A DNA stretch of 64,000 nucleotides, taken from assembly GCF_013155375.1 (NCBI RefSeq), contig NZ_JABJQY010000002.1, positions 310,001 to 374,000 on the forward strand, written 5' to 3'. The first letter of the stretch is position 1; every line of letters begins with the position of its first letter. The stretch comes from Nocardioides sp. zg-1308 (GTDB lineage Bacteria; Actinomycetota; Actinomycetes; Propionibacteriales; Nocardioidaceae). Made by a program: the position numbers and the translations under genes. The notes under the pieces were generated by a model. It was not told the origin of the DNA. It worked only from the letters and a program-made list of their open reading frames with translations, and ran no database searches. Shown in pieces: positions 47,869 to 56,476 of this stretch.

Positions 47869-49269
47869 GTGCTCGATCCGATCGACCCGACGGGGACCGG
47901 CTTCCTGCTCGCCGAGAACCGCAACATGCCGATGCACGTCGGCGGCCTCCAGCTCTTCGAGAAGCCGGCGGGCGCCGGGCGCGGCTACGCCCGCGAGATG
48001 TACGAGCAGATGCGCGCCGTCGAGCAGGTGTCGCCCCTCTTCCTCAAGCACCCGCACCGCTCCGTCCGCACGGCCGGGCAGCTGGTCTGGCAGCCCGACG
48101 AGCAGTTCGACATCGAGCACCACGTCCGCCACAGCGCCCTGCCCAAGCCCGGCCGCGTCCGTGAGCTGCTGGAGCTGTGCTCGCGCCTGCACAGCTCGCG
48201 GCTGGCCTGGGAGCGCCCGCTGTGGGAGGCCACCGTGATCGAGGGCCTGCGCGACGGAAGGGTCGCGCTCTACACCAAGACCCACCACGCCCTCGTCGAC
48301 GGCGTTTCGGCGATGCGGCTGCTGGCCAGCGTGCTCTCGACCGACCCCGACGAGCGGGACATGCCCGCCCCCTGGGCGCAGCGCCCGCGCCCGCCGCGCG
48401 AACGGCCGGCCACCGCCGGCGCCTCGCTGTCGGACGTCTCGGCCGCCACCGTGCGTACGGCGCTCGCGCTCGCGACCGAGGCCGCCGGGATGCCCGGCGC
48501 GCTGGTGCGCACGCTCAACCGGGGTGTGCGCAACGAGACCTCCGCGCTGTCGCTCTACGCCCCGCGCACGATCCTCAACCAGAGCATCACCGGCTCGCGC
48601 CGGTTCGCCGCCCAGGACTGGCCGATCGAGCGGCTGCGCGCCGTCGGCCGGGCGAGCGGCACCACGATCAACGACGTCGTGCTGGCGATGGTCAGCGGCG
48701 CGATGCGGACCTACCTCGCCGAGCTCGACGCGCTGCCGGACACCACGTTGGTGTCGATGGTCCCGGTCGGGCTCAACGCCAAGCAGTCCCAGCTCGCCTC
48801 CACCGACGGCGGCAACGCGGTCGGCTCCGTGATGGTGCAGCTCGGCACCCACCTCGGCGACCCGGCCGACCGCCTCGCCGCGATCCACCGGTCGATGAAG
48901 GACGGCAAGGAGGCGCTGTCGGCGATGACCCCGGCGCAGATCCTGGCGATGAGCGCGCTCGGCCAGGCGCCCGCCATCCTCGGCCCGGTGCTGCGGCTGC
49001 AGGGCATCGTCCGACCGCCCTACAACCTCATCGTCAGCAACGTCCCCGGCCCGCGCACCACCCACTACTGGAACGGTGCCCGGCTGACCGGGATGTATCC
49101 GCTGTCCATCCCGATCAACGGGATGGCGCTCAACATCACCTGCACCTCCTACGACGGCAAGATGTGCTTCGGGCTCACCGGCTGCCGGCGCACGGTCCCG
49201 CACCTGCAGGTGCTGCTGCAGTACCTCGACGACGAGCTCGTCGCGCTCGAGCGGGCGGCGGGGGTGTAG
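47869..49269 (+). CDS. Wax ester synthase / diacylglycerol acyltransferase
   Basis: 466 aa. The catalytic HHxxxDG motif is in KTHHALVDGVSAM; NDVVLAMVSGAMR and the late NVPGPRTTHYWNGARL are the other WS/DGAT signatures. It esterifies acyl-CoA to long alcohols or diacylglycerol, making storage lipid at the membrane or lipid bodies. The GTG start has GAGGAGGA 4 nt upstream. No other lipid-storage gene is adjacent; the acyl-ACP desaturase is 11 kb away. Confidence 0.93.
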   Translation: MLDPIDPTGTGFLLAENRNMPMHVGGLQLFEKPAGAGRGYAREMYEQMRAVEQVSPLFLKHPHRSVRTAGQLVWQPDEQFDIEHHVRHSALPKPGRVRELLELCSRLHSSRLAWERPLWEATVIEGLRDGRVALYTKTHHALVDGVSAMRLLASVLSTDPDERDMPAPWAQRPRPPRERPATAGASLSDVSAATVRTALALATEAAGMPGALVRTLNRGVRNETSALSLYAPRTILNQSITGSRRFAAQDWPIERLRAVGRASGTTINDVVLAMVSGAMRTYLAELDALPDTTLVSMVPVGLNAKQSQLASTDGGNAVGSVMVQLGTHLGDPADRLAAIHRSMKDGKEALSAMTPAQILAMSALGQAPAILGPVLRLQGIVRPPYNLIVSNVPGPRTTHYWNGARLTGMYPLSIPINGMALNITCTSYDGKMCFGLTGCRRTVPHLQVLLQYLDDELVALERAAGV

Positions 49270-49290
49270 GTGCGGAGGAAGCACCCGCCG

Positions 49291-50505
49291 CTACCCGACC
49301 ACCGGGGCGATCTCCAGCCCCCCGCCCACCTGCTCCGCGACCGCCGCCAGCCGAGCGACGGTGATGTCGGCGACGGTCGCCAGCCCGGCGAGCTGGGCGT
49401 TGGAGCCCGGTCGGGTCGGCTCAGCGGAGTTGATGCTGATGCAGCGGCGGGTGCCGCCGTCGGCGCGGTTGGCCAGCGCCACCGCGTGCCCGGTGGTGCC
49501 GCTCCCCGCGAACGGGTCGAGGACCACGACGTCGTCCGGCAGGGTCGCGAGGATCCGGCGGACGAGACCGGTCGGCTTGGGCGACTCGAAGACGTGGCCG
49601 ACCAGGGCCTTGAGCTCGGCGACGGCGGTGTCGGTGGAGCCGATCTCCTCGGAGAGCCAGATGGTGCGCAGCTTCTTGCGGCGGCCGCCCTCGCGCTCGA
49701 GCCAGTCGCGCTGGAAGATGTCGACCCGCTCGCCGGCCCGGCCGCGGATCACCCGGCACTCGAGGTCGTCGGGCCGCTCGTCGACCCGGGGTCGCGACCA
49801 GCGCCACACGGCCGGCCGGCCGTCGCCGAAGACCGGGGTCAGCGGCTGGCTGCCCGGGAACTCGGCGGTCGCCACGCGGCCGCTCACCGGGTCACCATGC
49901 AGCGCGAAGTGGAGGGTGGGCGCGGTGAGCGGGTTGAACTTCTTGTTGGTGTTGCGCAACGGCAGGTAGCGGAACCGCCGGCCGTCGTCCGTGCGGAGCG
50001 GGAAGTCCGCCTCGTCCACCGACTCGGTCGTGCTGGCGTCCACCGCACAGGCCGGCAGGTGCCGGGCGTACGCCAGGACGTACTCGTGGCTGGTCGCGAA
50101 CCCGCGGCCGAGCTGGCGGCCCTTCGGGTTGAGGCTGACCACGACCTGCGCCAGGAAGTTGGCCTCCCCGAACACCTCGTCCATCAGCAGCCGGAGGTGG
50201 GCCACCTCATTGTCGTCGATGCTGACGAACACGGCCCCGTGCTGGGCGAGGACCTCGCGGACGGCGAGGAGGCGCGGGCGCATCATGGCGGTCCACGCGG
50301 CGTGCCGGCCGGCGTACGGGTCGGCGTGCGAGCCGTCGCGGAAGCGGTCGGCGTAGGCGAAGTCGTTGCCGGTGTTGTAGGGCGGATCGGTGTAGACGAC
50401 GTCGACGGACCCGGGCTCGAGCCGCGGCAGCACGTCGAGGTTGTCCCCGGCGTGGAAGGTGTTCCACGGGAGCGCCGGCACGGGAGGCACGGGCTCGACG
50501 GGCAC
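49291..50505 (-). CDS. Site-specific DNA adenine-N6 methyltransferase, orphan (Mod-like)
   Basis: 404 aa. Catalytic motif IV VVYTDPPYNTGNDF is near residue 36 and the AdoMet motif I LDPFAGSGTTGHAV near 355. IV-before-I is the beta class order of type III Mod and CcrM-like enzymes. The middle target-recognition part includes RDWLEREGGRRKKLRTIWLS. No res, restriction or specificity gene is near, so it probably marks DNA for regulation or protects against another nuclease. GTG 50505 is leaderless (TAGGCT, 7 nt). Confidence 0.88.
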   Translation of the reverse strand: MPVEPVPPVPALPWNTFHAGDNLDVLPRLEPGSVDVVYTDPPYNTGNDFAYADRFRDGSHADPYAGRHAAWTAMMRPRLLAVREVLAQHGAVFVSIDDNEVAHLRLLMDEVFGEANFLAQVVVSLNPKGRQLGRGFATSHEYVLAYARHLPACAVDASTTESVDEADFPLRTDDGRRFRYLPLRNTNKKFNPLTAPTLHFALHGDPVSGRVATAEFPGSQPLTPVFGDGRPAVWRWSRPRVDERPDDLECRVIRGRAGERVDIFQRDWLEREGGRRKKLRTIWLSEEIGSTDTAVAELKALVGHVFESPKPTGLVRRILATLPDDVVVLDPFAGSGTTGHAVALANRADGGTRRCISINSAEPTRPGSNAQLAGLATVADITVARLAAVAEQVGGGLEIAPVVG

Positions 50506-50512
50506 GAGGCGC

Positions 50513-50518
50513 AGCCTA
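50513..50518 (-). promoter_or_regulatory. -10 element (leaderless) for the methyltransferase
   Basis: TAGGCT on the minus strand, 7 nt before GTG 50505. It excludes longer Arg-rich upstream starts. Confidence 0.6.
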
Positions 50519-50628
50519 GGCGTTCGGGACCGCTGCCAGCGGTGACCCGGCCGCGACCGGCGTACGCCGCCCGACCGCCCGCCGCGGACCGCTCGTCCCA
50601 ATTTTCCCACCAGTCCCACGTCGTCCTT

Positions 50629-50634
50629 TACTCT
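50629..50634 (+). promoter_or_regulatory. -10 element (leaderless) for the glycosidase gene
   Basis: TACTCT, 7 nt before GTG 50642. Confidence 0.6.
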
Positions 50635-50641
50635 GGATCGC

Positions 50642-52054
50642 GTGTCACTCTTCGCGCGCCGCCCCGTGCCCTCCGCCCCCGCCCGCACCCGTGTCCTGAC
50701 GATCGCCACCGCCGGCGTCCTCGTCGCCGGTCTCGGCGTGGGCCTCGGCACCCCGTCGGTCGCCGACGACGGCCGCAGCGGCTCCGCCTCCGGCCGCGAC
50801 GGCCTGTCCGGCGCGGCCAGCGGCTACCGCGGCCGCAACCAGACCTCGGACGGCAGGCCGGGCCTGGTCGTCGGCCCGGAGGTCAGCCGGCGTGGCCGCA
50901 CGCCGGTGATCGCCAACGAGGCGACGTACGAGATCGCGCCCGGCGTGACGCTGCGCGAGTGGGACCAGATCGACGGTCGCCAGCCGATCGGCCAGGTGCG
51001 GATGAACCTCGTCACCGTCAACCTCGACGCCGCCAACATCAGCTTCGGCGCGCTCACCCCCAGCTTCGTCACCAGCCGCCGCACCGTGAGCCAGCTGGGC
51101 CGGTGGAGCTCCGCGCTGACGGCGGTCAACGGCGACTTCTTCGACATCGGCCAGACCGACGCGCCGCTCGGCGTTACGGTCGAGGACGGCGGCGTCCTCA
51201 CCGGCTCGCGCGAGGGGTGGATCCCCGGGGTCAACTCCAGCCTGTGGTTCGACGCGTCGGGCCCCCACGTGAGCCCGCTGAGCGTGCAGTACTCCATCCG
51301 CCAGGCGCGCGACTGGGTCGTCAGCGGCTTCAACCACCCGCGGGTGCCGCAGGGCCAGATCGGCGTGTTCACCCACGCCTTCAACCGCACCAAGGGCTAC
51401 ACCGTCACCGACGGCAAGAAGTACGTCCGCGAGGTCGTGCTGCGCAAGAACCGCGTGGTGTCGAACCGCTCCACGCTCTCCCTCGGCCAGAAGATCCGCA
51501 AGAAGGACCGCGTGCTGATCGGCGTCGGCCGGGGCGCCAAGCAGCTCAAGACGCTCAAGCCCCGCCAGCGCGTGACGCTCGCGCAGCGCATCGAGGGCGG
51601 CCGCCCGACCGCCGCCATCAGCGGTGACCGGCCGCTGCTGGTCAACGGCGTGCGCACCGTCATCAACAACACGATCGCCCACCCGCGCACCGCGGTCGGC
51701 ATCGACGCCGACGGACGTCGCCTGCACGTCCTGGTCGTCGACGGTCGCTCCGCCGCGAGCCGCGGCTACACGATGGTCGAGCTCGCCGACTTCATGACCG
51801 CCCTCGGCGCCGAGAACGCCATCAACCTCGACGGCGGCGGCTCCTCCGCGATGTACACCCGCAACGGCACCGGGGCGATGGCGGTCGTCAACGAGCCGTC
51901 CGACGGCAGCGAGCGCCGGGTGCCCAACGGCTTCGGCGTGTTCTACAACGCGCCCCTGCCGCCCGTCGTGCCGATCCTGCCGACCCCGACGCCGACCCCG
52001 ACGCCGACGCCGACCCCGACCGTCACCCCGACGGTCCCGCCGCCGCCGGGCTGA
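50642..52054 (+). CDS. Secreted phosphodiester glycosidase family protein (NAGPA domain)
   Basis: 470 aa. A Sec signal (about 1-42, VLTIATAGVLVAGLGVGLGT) is followed by a linker and the NAGPA/DUF2233 domain. LTAVNGDFFDIGQTDAPLGV, NNTIAHPRTAVGI, VDGRSAASRGYTMVELADFM and NAINLDGGGSSAMYTRNG are the family signatures. Such enzymes cut sugar-phosphodiester bonds in cell-wall or exopolysaccharide material. The tail is a Thr-Pro repeat (about 20 residues), probably a wall-spanning linker. Confidence 0.9.
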   Translation: MSLFARRPVPSAPARTRVLTIATAGVLVAGLGVGLGTPSVADDGRSGSASGRDGLSGAASGYRGRNQTSDGRPGLVVGPEVSRRGRTPVIANEATYEIAPGVTLREWDQIDGRQPIGQVRMNLVTVNLDAANISFGALTPSFVTSRRTVSQLGRWSSALTAVNGDFFDIGQTDAPLGVTVEDGGVLTGSREGWIPGVNSSLWFDASGPHVSPLSVQYSIRQARDWVVSGFNHPRVPQGQIGVFTHAFNRTKGYTVTDGKKYVREVVLRKNRVVSNRSTLSLGQKIRKKDRVLIGVGRGAKQLKTLKPRQRVTLAQRIEGGRPTAAISGDRPLLVNGVRTVINNTIAHPRTAVGIDADGRRLHVLVVDGRSAASRGYTMVELADFMTALGAENAINLDGGGSSAMYTRNGTGAMAVVNEPSDGSERRVPNGFGVFYNAPLPPVVPILPTPTPTPTPTPTPTVTPTVPPPPG

Positions 52055-52060
52055 CCCGCG

Positions 52061-52678
52061 TCAGGCGTCGGGCGCCGCGAACACCACGACGTACGTCACC
52101 GGCGCCAGGCACTGGACGGTCGCCTTGGGCAGCTGCGGGACGACCTCGAAGCCGGCCTCGCCCGCCTCGATCGTCACGCCCGTGGGCGCCTCGCACCCGA
52201 CCGCGACGACCGCGCCGTAGGGCGTCGCGTCCGGCGTCTGCTGCGCGAGGTCGCGCACCGTGGCGGCCACGGTGTCGGGGAGCCCCGCCCCGAGCCCGGT
52301 GACGAAGTCCGCCACCGCTTGGTCGCCGTCCAGCGCGAACGCCATCGTCGACGTGGCGCCCCCGCCCTCCGTGGCGCTCACGAGCGAGGCCTCGGTCACC
52401 CCCGCCGAGCCGGTGGCGGGGATCGTGGCCGCGGCCCCGCCGCCCGCGTCGGTCGGGGTGCTCTCGGTCGGCTCGTCGGTCGGGGACTCCGTCTGTGCGG
52501 GAGTCTCCGTGGCTGTCTCCGAGGGCGTCGGGGAGCTCGACAACCCGGCCGGGTCGGTGGCCGTGTCGTCCCCCTCGGACCCGCAGGCGGTGAGCCCGGC
52601 GGCCAGGGCCAGGCCGGCGAGCAGGGCGGCGGTCCGGCCGCTCGAGCGGTGGGACGAGGGCGACGTCAGGGTGGTCAT
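52061..52678 (-). CDS. Secreted lipoprotein of unknown function
   Basis: 205 aa. The signal peptide ends with lipobox LAAGLTACGS (Cys near 32). A Thr/Pro/Glu-rich linker of about 45 residues is followed by a small domain with TSTMAFALDGDQAVADFVTG and VVPQLPKATVQCLAPVTYVV. Family not recognised. A TATCGT lies 9 nt before the ATG, and the leader AGCACC matches that of the lipoprotein at 18379-19236, which has the same 9-nt spacing. It converges on the glycosidase gene with 6 bp between. Confidence 0.78.
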   Translation of the reverse strand: MTTLTSPSSHRSSGRTAALLAGLALAAGLTACGSEGDDTATDPAGLSSSPTPSETATETPAQTESPTDEPTESTPTDAGGGAAATIPATGSAGVTEASLVSATEGGGATSTMAFALDGDQAVADFVTGLGAGLPDTVAATVRDLAQQTPDATPYGAVVAVGCEAPTGVTIEAGEAGFEVVPQLPKATVQCLAPVTYVVVFAAPDA

Positions 52679-52785
52679 GGTGCTTGGACGATAACCAACC
52701 CCGGACCGCTCCCCCGCCAGGCGCGACGCGGCTCCGGCCGGTGGCGACGTCGACGGCGTAGCCGTCCCACTGGCAGGCTGGCGCC

Positions 52786-53820
52786 ATGACCAGCGGTATC
52801 CAGACCGAGCCGGTGCGCGAGGCCGTGCGCGCGTACGCCGCCCGCCAGCCGCAGCTGACGGCGGCCACGGCCGGCTACGTGACCCTGATCCGCACCCTGC
52901 TCGACGACGCGGGGATCGACTACCTGAGCGTCACCGGCCGGACCAAGAGCGTCGCGTCGTTCTCGGCCAAGGCCAACCGCACCGAGGCGGGGGTGCCGCT
53001 CTACCCCGAGCCGCTCGAGCAGATCACCGACCAGATCGGCGTGCGCGTCATCACCTACGTCCACAACGACGTGGCCGCGGTGGCCGAGCTGCTGGCCGAC
53101 CAGCTCACCATCCTCGACGACCGCGACCTGGGTGAGGAGACGGCGCGGTCCGGTCGCTTCGGCTACGCCAGCCGCCACCTGCTCGTCCGGGTCGACGGCG
53201 ACCACGACGCGGAGGACGCGGGGGACGACGCTGGCGACGAGGCGGACGACCTCGCCCTGGCCGGCGAGCGCGCGAGCGTCCAGGTGCGGACCGTGCTGCA
53301 GCACGCGTGGGCGGAGTTCGAGCACGACATCCGCTACAAGGGCAACGTGCCGGAGGACGCCGCCGCCGACCTCGACCGCCGCTTCACGCTGGCCGCGGGG
53401 CTCATCGAGCTCGCCGACCGCGAGTTCGCCACGATCCGCGAGCGCATCCAGGCGGCGGCGCCCGGCAGCACGACCGAGCCCGAGGCCGACCACATCGTCG
53501 GCCAGGACCTCGCCACCTTCCTCGCCGGCCACTACAGCGACGCGGGCTGGTCGCACACCGACCACTACGACTGGATCGCCGGGCTGCTCACCGAGCTCGG
53601 CATCGACACCGTCGACGACCTCGCCGACCTCCTGACGTCCGTGGACGCCGACGCGGTCATCCGGCGGATGGGTTACCGCTACCCCGCCGGCGCCGTACGC
53701 CGCCTCGACGACGCCCTGCTGGCGATCTTCGGCGAGCAGTACGTCACCCTCGCGGGCAACAGCCACCGCGTCCCGCTGCTGCGCGCGCGGCTGGAGAAGC
53801 TCAGCACTCCTGAGACCTGA
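52786..53820 (+). CDS. RelA/SpoT synthetase-domain protein with altered active site
   Basis: 344 aa with no HD hydrolase or TGS domain, as in small alarmone synthetases but with an extra 130-residue C-terminal domain. Synthetase motifs: YLSVTGRTKSVASFSAK, ITDQIGVRVITYV, GRFGYASRHLLV and SVQVRTVLQHAWAEFEHDI. In active RelA/SAS enzymes the last begins E-(V/I)-Q-(V/I/F)-R-T; here Ser replaces that Glu. It may make another product, act as a toxin-like pyrophosphokinase, or bind nucleotides only. Regulation is not visible. Confidence 0.82.
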   Translation: MTSGIQTEPVREAVRAYAARQPQLTAATAGYVTLIRTLLDDAGIDYLSVTGRTKSVASFSAKANRTEAGVPLYPEPLEQITDQIGVRVITYVHNDVAAVAELLADQLTILDDRDLGEETARSGRFGYASRHLLVRVDGDHDAEDAGDDAGDEADDLALAGERASVQVRTVLQHAWAEFEHDIRYKGNVPEDAAADLDRRFTLAAGLIELADREFATIRERIQAAAPGSTTEPEADHIVGQDLATFLAGHYSDAGWSHTDHYDWIAGLLTELGIDTVDDLADLLTSVDADAVIRRMGYRYPAGAVRRLDDALLAIFGEQYVTLAGNSHRVPLLRARLEKLSTPET

Positions 53821-53842
53821 GTGCCTGCTGGGGCGTCGCCCC

Positions 53843-53848
53843 TAGGGT
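53843..53848 (+). promoter_or_regulatory. -10 element (leaderless) for the cation antiporter
   Basis: TAGGGT, 6 nt before ATG 53855. Confidence 0.6.
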
Positions 53849-53854
53849 GAAGGC

Positions 53855-54991
53855 ATGCAGCGGCCATCCTGGACGACCCTCGCCCCCGTGTTGGCCGTCG
53901 TGGCGCTGGTGCCGGCCTGGCTCGCACACCCGAAGGGCCTCGTGCTGGGCGCCCTGGCGGTGCTGCTGGTCGCTGCCGTGCTCGCGGCGGTCCACCACGC
54001 CGAGGTGGTGGCGCACCGCGTGGGTGAGCCCTACGGCTCGCTCGTCCTCGCGGTGGCGGTCACGATCATCGAGGTCGGCCTGATCGTCACCCTGATGGTG
54101 ACCGCCGACAAGGACGCATCCGGCCTGGCGCGTGACACCGTCTTCGCGGCGGTGATGATCACCCTCAACGGCATCGTCGGCATCTCGCTGCTCGTGGGGG
54201 CGCTCAAGCACCACCTCGCCGTCTTCAACCCCGAGGGCACGGGCGCCGCCCTCGGCACGGTGATCGCCCTGGCCGTGCTGTGCCTCGTGGTGCCGTCCGT
54301 CACGACGTCGGAGCCGGGACCGGAGTTCACCGGTGCGCAGCTCGCGTTCGCGGCGGTCGCGTCCCTGGCGCTCTACGGGATGTTCGTGTTCACCCAGACC
54401 ATCCGGCACCGCGACTTCTTCCTGCCGGTGACCCAGGGCCAGCACTCGCCCGTGGTGACCTCGGCGGGCGGCGGGGACTCCTTCGAGCACGAGCGGCTCG
54501 ACCTCGACGACGACGGCCACGCCGACCCGCCGAGCAACCGTGCCTCGTTCGTCAGCCTCGGCCTGCTGGTCGTGTCGCTGGTCGCGGTCGTCGGGTTGGC
54601 GAAGATCGAGTCCCCCGCCATCGAGTCCGGGGTCGCGGCGCTCGGCTTCCCGCAGGCGGTCGTCGGTGTCGTGATCGCGCTGCTCGTGCTCGCTCCCGAG
54701 ACGATCGCCGCGGTGCGGGCTGCGGCCCGCAACCGTGTCCAGGTGAGCCTCAACCTCGCGCTCGGCTCGGCGATGGCGTCCATCGGGCTGACGATCCCGG
54801 CCATCGCGGTCGCCAGCATCTGGCTCGACGGTCCGCTGGCGCTCGGCCTCAACCAGCTGCAGAGCGTCCTGCTGCTGCTCACCGCCGCGGTCGCCATCCT
54901 CACCGTGGTGCCCGGCCGGGCCAAGCCGCTCCAGGGCGGCGTGCACCTCGTCCTGCTGGCGTCGTTCCTGTTCCTGACGATCGCGCCCTGA
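53855..54991 (+). CDS. Ca2+/H+ antiporter, ChaA-like (CaCA family)
   Basis: 378 aa with about eleven membrane helices. The two CaCA alpha repeats are visible: GEPYGSLVLAVAVTIIEVGL (about residue 50) and LVLAPETIAAVRAAARNR with NLALGSAMASIGLT (about 280-310); Glu in each is the ion-binding residue of the family. A His/Asp-rich cytoplasmic loop lies in the middle (FEHERLDLDDDGHADP). Expels Ca2+ or Na+/K+ in exchange for protons. Leaderless ATG; strong terminator after it. Confidence 0.9.
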   Translation: MQRPSWTTLAPVLAVVALVPAWLAHPKGLVLGALAVLLVAAVLAAVHHAEVVAHRVGEPYGSLVLAVAVTIIEVGLIVTLMVTADKDASGLARDTVFAAVMITLNGIVGISLLVGALKHHLAVFNPEGTGAALGTVIALAVLCLVVPSVTTSEPGPEFTGAQLAFAAVASLALYGMFVFTQTIRHRDFFLPVTQGQHSPVVTSAGGGDSFEHERLDLDDDGHADPPSNRASFVSLGLLVVSLVAVVGLAKIESPAIESGVAALGFPQAVVGVVIALLVLAPETIAAVRAAARNRVQVSLNLALGSAMASIGLTIPAIAVASIWLDGPLALGLNQLQSVLLLLTAAVAILTVVPGRAKPLQGGVHLVLLASFLFLTIAP

Positions 54992-55016
54992 CGTCGTACG
55001 CGCCCGAAATGCCGAC

Positions 55017-55048
55017 GACGCCGACCGGGCAGCAGCCCGGCCGGCGTC
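55017..55048. terminator. Strong two-way terminator
   Basis: A 14-bp stem with one mismatch (GACGCCGACCGGGC / GCCCGGCCGGCGTC) and loop AGCA lies between the convergent antiporter and substrate-binding protein genes. Confidence 0.75.
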
Positions 55049-55059
55049 GCGGCTCGCGA

Positions 55060-55875
55060 TCAGCCGAAGTACTGGTCGTAGATCTCGTCGTAGGTGCCGT
55101 CCTCGCGGAGGTCCGCGAGGGTGCCGTTGATCGTGCGGAGGAGCGGGATGTTGCCGTCCTTCTTCACCGCCATGCCGTACTGCTCACCGGTCTCGAACTC
55201 CCGCGACAGCTTCAGGTTGGGGTTCTCGGCGACGAACGCGCCGGACACGGTGTTGTCGAGCAGCGCCGCGTCGAGCTCACCGGCGCCCAGCGCAGCCTGC
55301 AGTGCCGCCGCGTCGTCGTAGGCCGTCACCTTGGTGGACTCGGGGGCGTAGTCGCTCACGTAGGTCTCGCCGGTGGTGTCCTTCTGGACGCCGACCCGCT
55401 GACCGCCGAGCTCGGAGATCTCGTCCAGGCCCGAGCCACGCGGCACGACGAGCGCCTGCCTGGCGTCGAAGTAAGGGCTGGAGAAGTCGAGCACGCGCGC
55501 CCGCTCGCCGGTGATCGTCATGGCCGAGATGGCCACGTCGCACACGTCGTTGTTGAGCGAGTCGCCCGAGGTGATGTCGTCGAAGGCGACGTCGAGGACG
55601 TCGACGTCGACCTTCAGCGCCTTGGCGATCTCCTTGCCGAGGTCGACGTCGAAGCCGACCAGCTTGCCCTTCTCCTCGTAGACGAACGGGGCGTACGGGC
55701 TGTCGGTGCACACCGTCAGCGCGCCGTTGAAGGCGAGCTGGACGTCGGTGAGCGCGTCGGCGGACTCGCCGCTGGCGGCACCACCGCAGGCGCCCAGCGT
55801 GGCCAGGAGGGCCACGGAGGAGAGGGCGGCTGCCGCGGTGCGGGCGGGACGGGAGCGTCGGATCGGCTGGGCCAT
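55060..55875 (-). CDS. Amino-acid-type solute-binding lipoprotein linked to the conservon
   Basis: 271 aa. A twin-Arg-containing signal (PIRRSRPARTAAAALSS) ends with lipobox ATLGACGG. The family 3 fold shows LTVCTDSPYAPFVYEEKGK, VGFDVDLGKEIAKAL, DVAISAMTITGERARVLDFS and a C-terminal LREDGTYDEIYDQYF, as in glutamate/polar amino acid binding proteins. No permease or ATPase gene is near. The chosen ATG begins 4 bp after the conservon GTPase stop, so it is the fifth gene of that operon and might be a sensor component. Confidence 0.85.
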   Translation of the reverse strand: MAQPIRRSRPARTAAAALSSVALLATLGACGGAASGESADALTDVQLAFNGALTVCTDSPYAPFVYEEKGKLVGFDVDLGKEIAKALKVDVDVLDVAFDDITSGDSLNNDVCDVAISAMTITGERARVLDFSSPYFDARQALVVPRGSGLDEISELGGQRVGVQKDTTGETYVSDYAPESTKVTAYDDAAALQAALGAGELDAALLDNTVSGAFVAENPNLKLSREFETGEQYGMAVKKDGNIPLLRTINGTLADLREDGTYDEIYDQYFG

Positions 55876-55879
55876 GGGT

Positions 55880-56476
55880 CTAGTTCGCATTCGCGGTGAG
55901 CGACTCACGAAGTCGCATGAGGGAGTATTCGGTGATCTTCACGAGCGCACCCTTGGCCTGCTCGCGGTCGCGAGCGTCGAGGCTGATGATCGGCACGTCG
56001 GCGGGCAGGGCCAGCGCGGCGGCGATCTCCTCGGCGGGGTAGCGCGGCACGCCGTCGAACTCGTTGACGGCCACGATGAAGGGGATGCCCTTGGACTCGA
56101 AGTAGTCCAGGGGCGAGAACGACTCGTCGAGCCGCGCCACGTCGACCAGCACGATGGCGCCGATGGCGCCGCGGCACAGGTCGTCCCACATGAACCAGAA
56201 CCGTCGCTGGCCCGGCGTACCGAAGAGGTACAGGACCAGGTCCTCGGCCAGGGTCAGTCGGCCGAAGTCCATCGCGACCGTGGTGGTCGCCTTGGTGGGC
56301 ACGGCAGCGAGATCGTCGACGCCCTCGGACTCGTTGGTGACGAGTGCCTCGGTGCGCAGCGGATCGATCTCCGAGACGGCGCCGACGAGCGTCGACTTGC
56401 CGACGCCGAAGCCGCCAGCAATGACGATCTTCGTCGACGCAGCCGCTCGCTGTGCCTTAGTAGTTTCGAAGTCCAC
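55880..56476 (-). CDS. cvnD: Conservon GTPase (CvnD-like)
   Basis: 198 aa small GTPase of the MglA/Ras-like actinobacterial type. P-loop VIAGGFGVGKST (about 19-30), the switch TPGQRRFWFMWDDL and the guanine-specificity-like VAVNEFDG are visible. GTG 56476 is chosen because AAAGGA lies 6 nt upstream and the protein then begins VDFETTK, like known CvnD proteins; an ATG at 56509 is possible. It works with the roadblock and DUF742 proteins below the sensor kinase. Confidence 0.88.
   Translation of the reverse strand: MDFETTKAQRAAASTKIVIAGGFGVGKSTLVGAVSEIDPLRTEALVTNESEGVDDLAAVPTKATTTVAMDFGRLTLAEDLVLYLFGTPGQRRFWFMWDDLCRGAIGAIVLVDVARLDESFSPLDYFESKGIPFIVAVNEFDGVPRYPAEEIAAALALPADVPIISLDARDREQAKGALVKITEYSLMRLRESLTANAN

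Noticed and set aside
51979..52050. Short CCGACG-type repeats at the end of the glycosidase gene
   Set aside because: These encode the Thr-Pro linker of the secreted protein and need no separate explanation.
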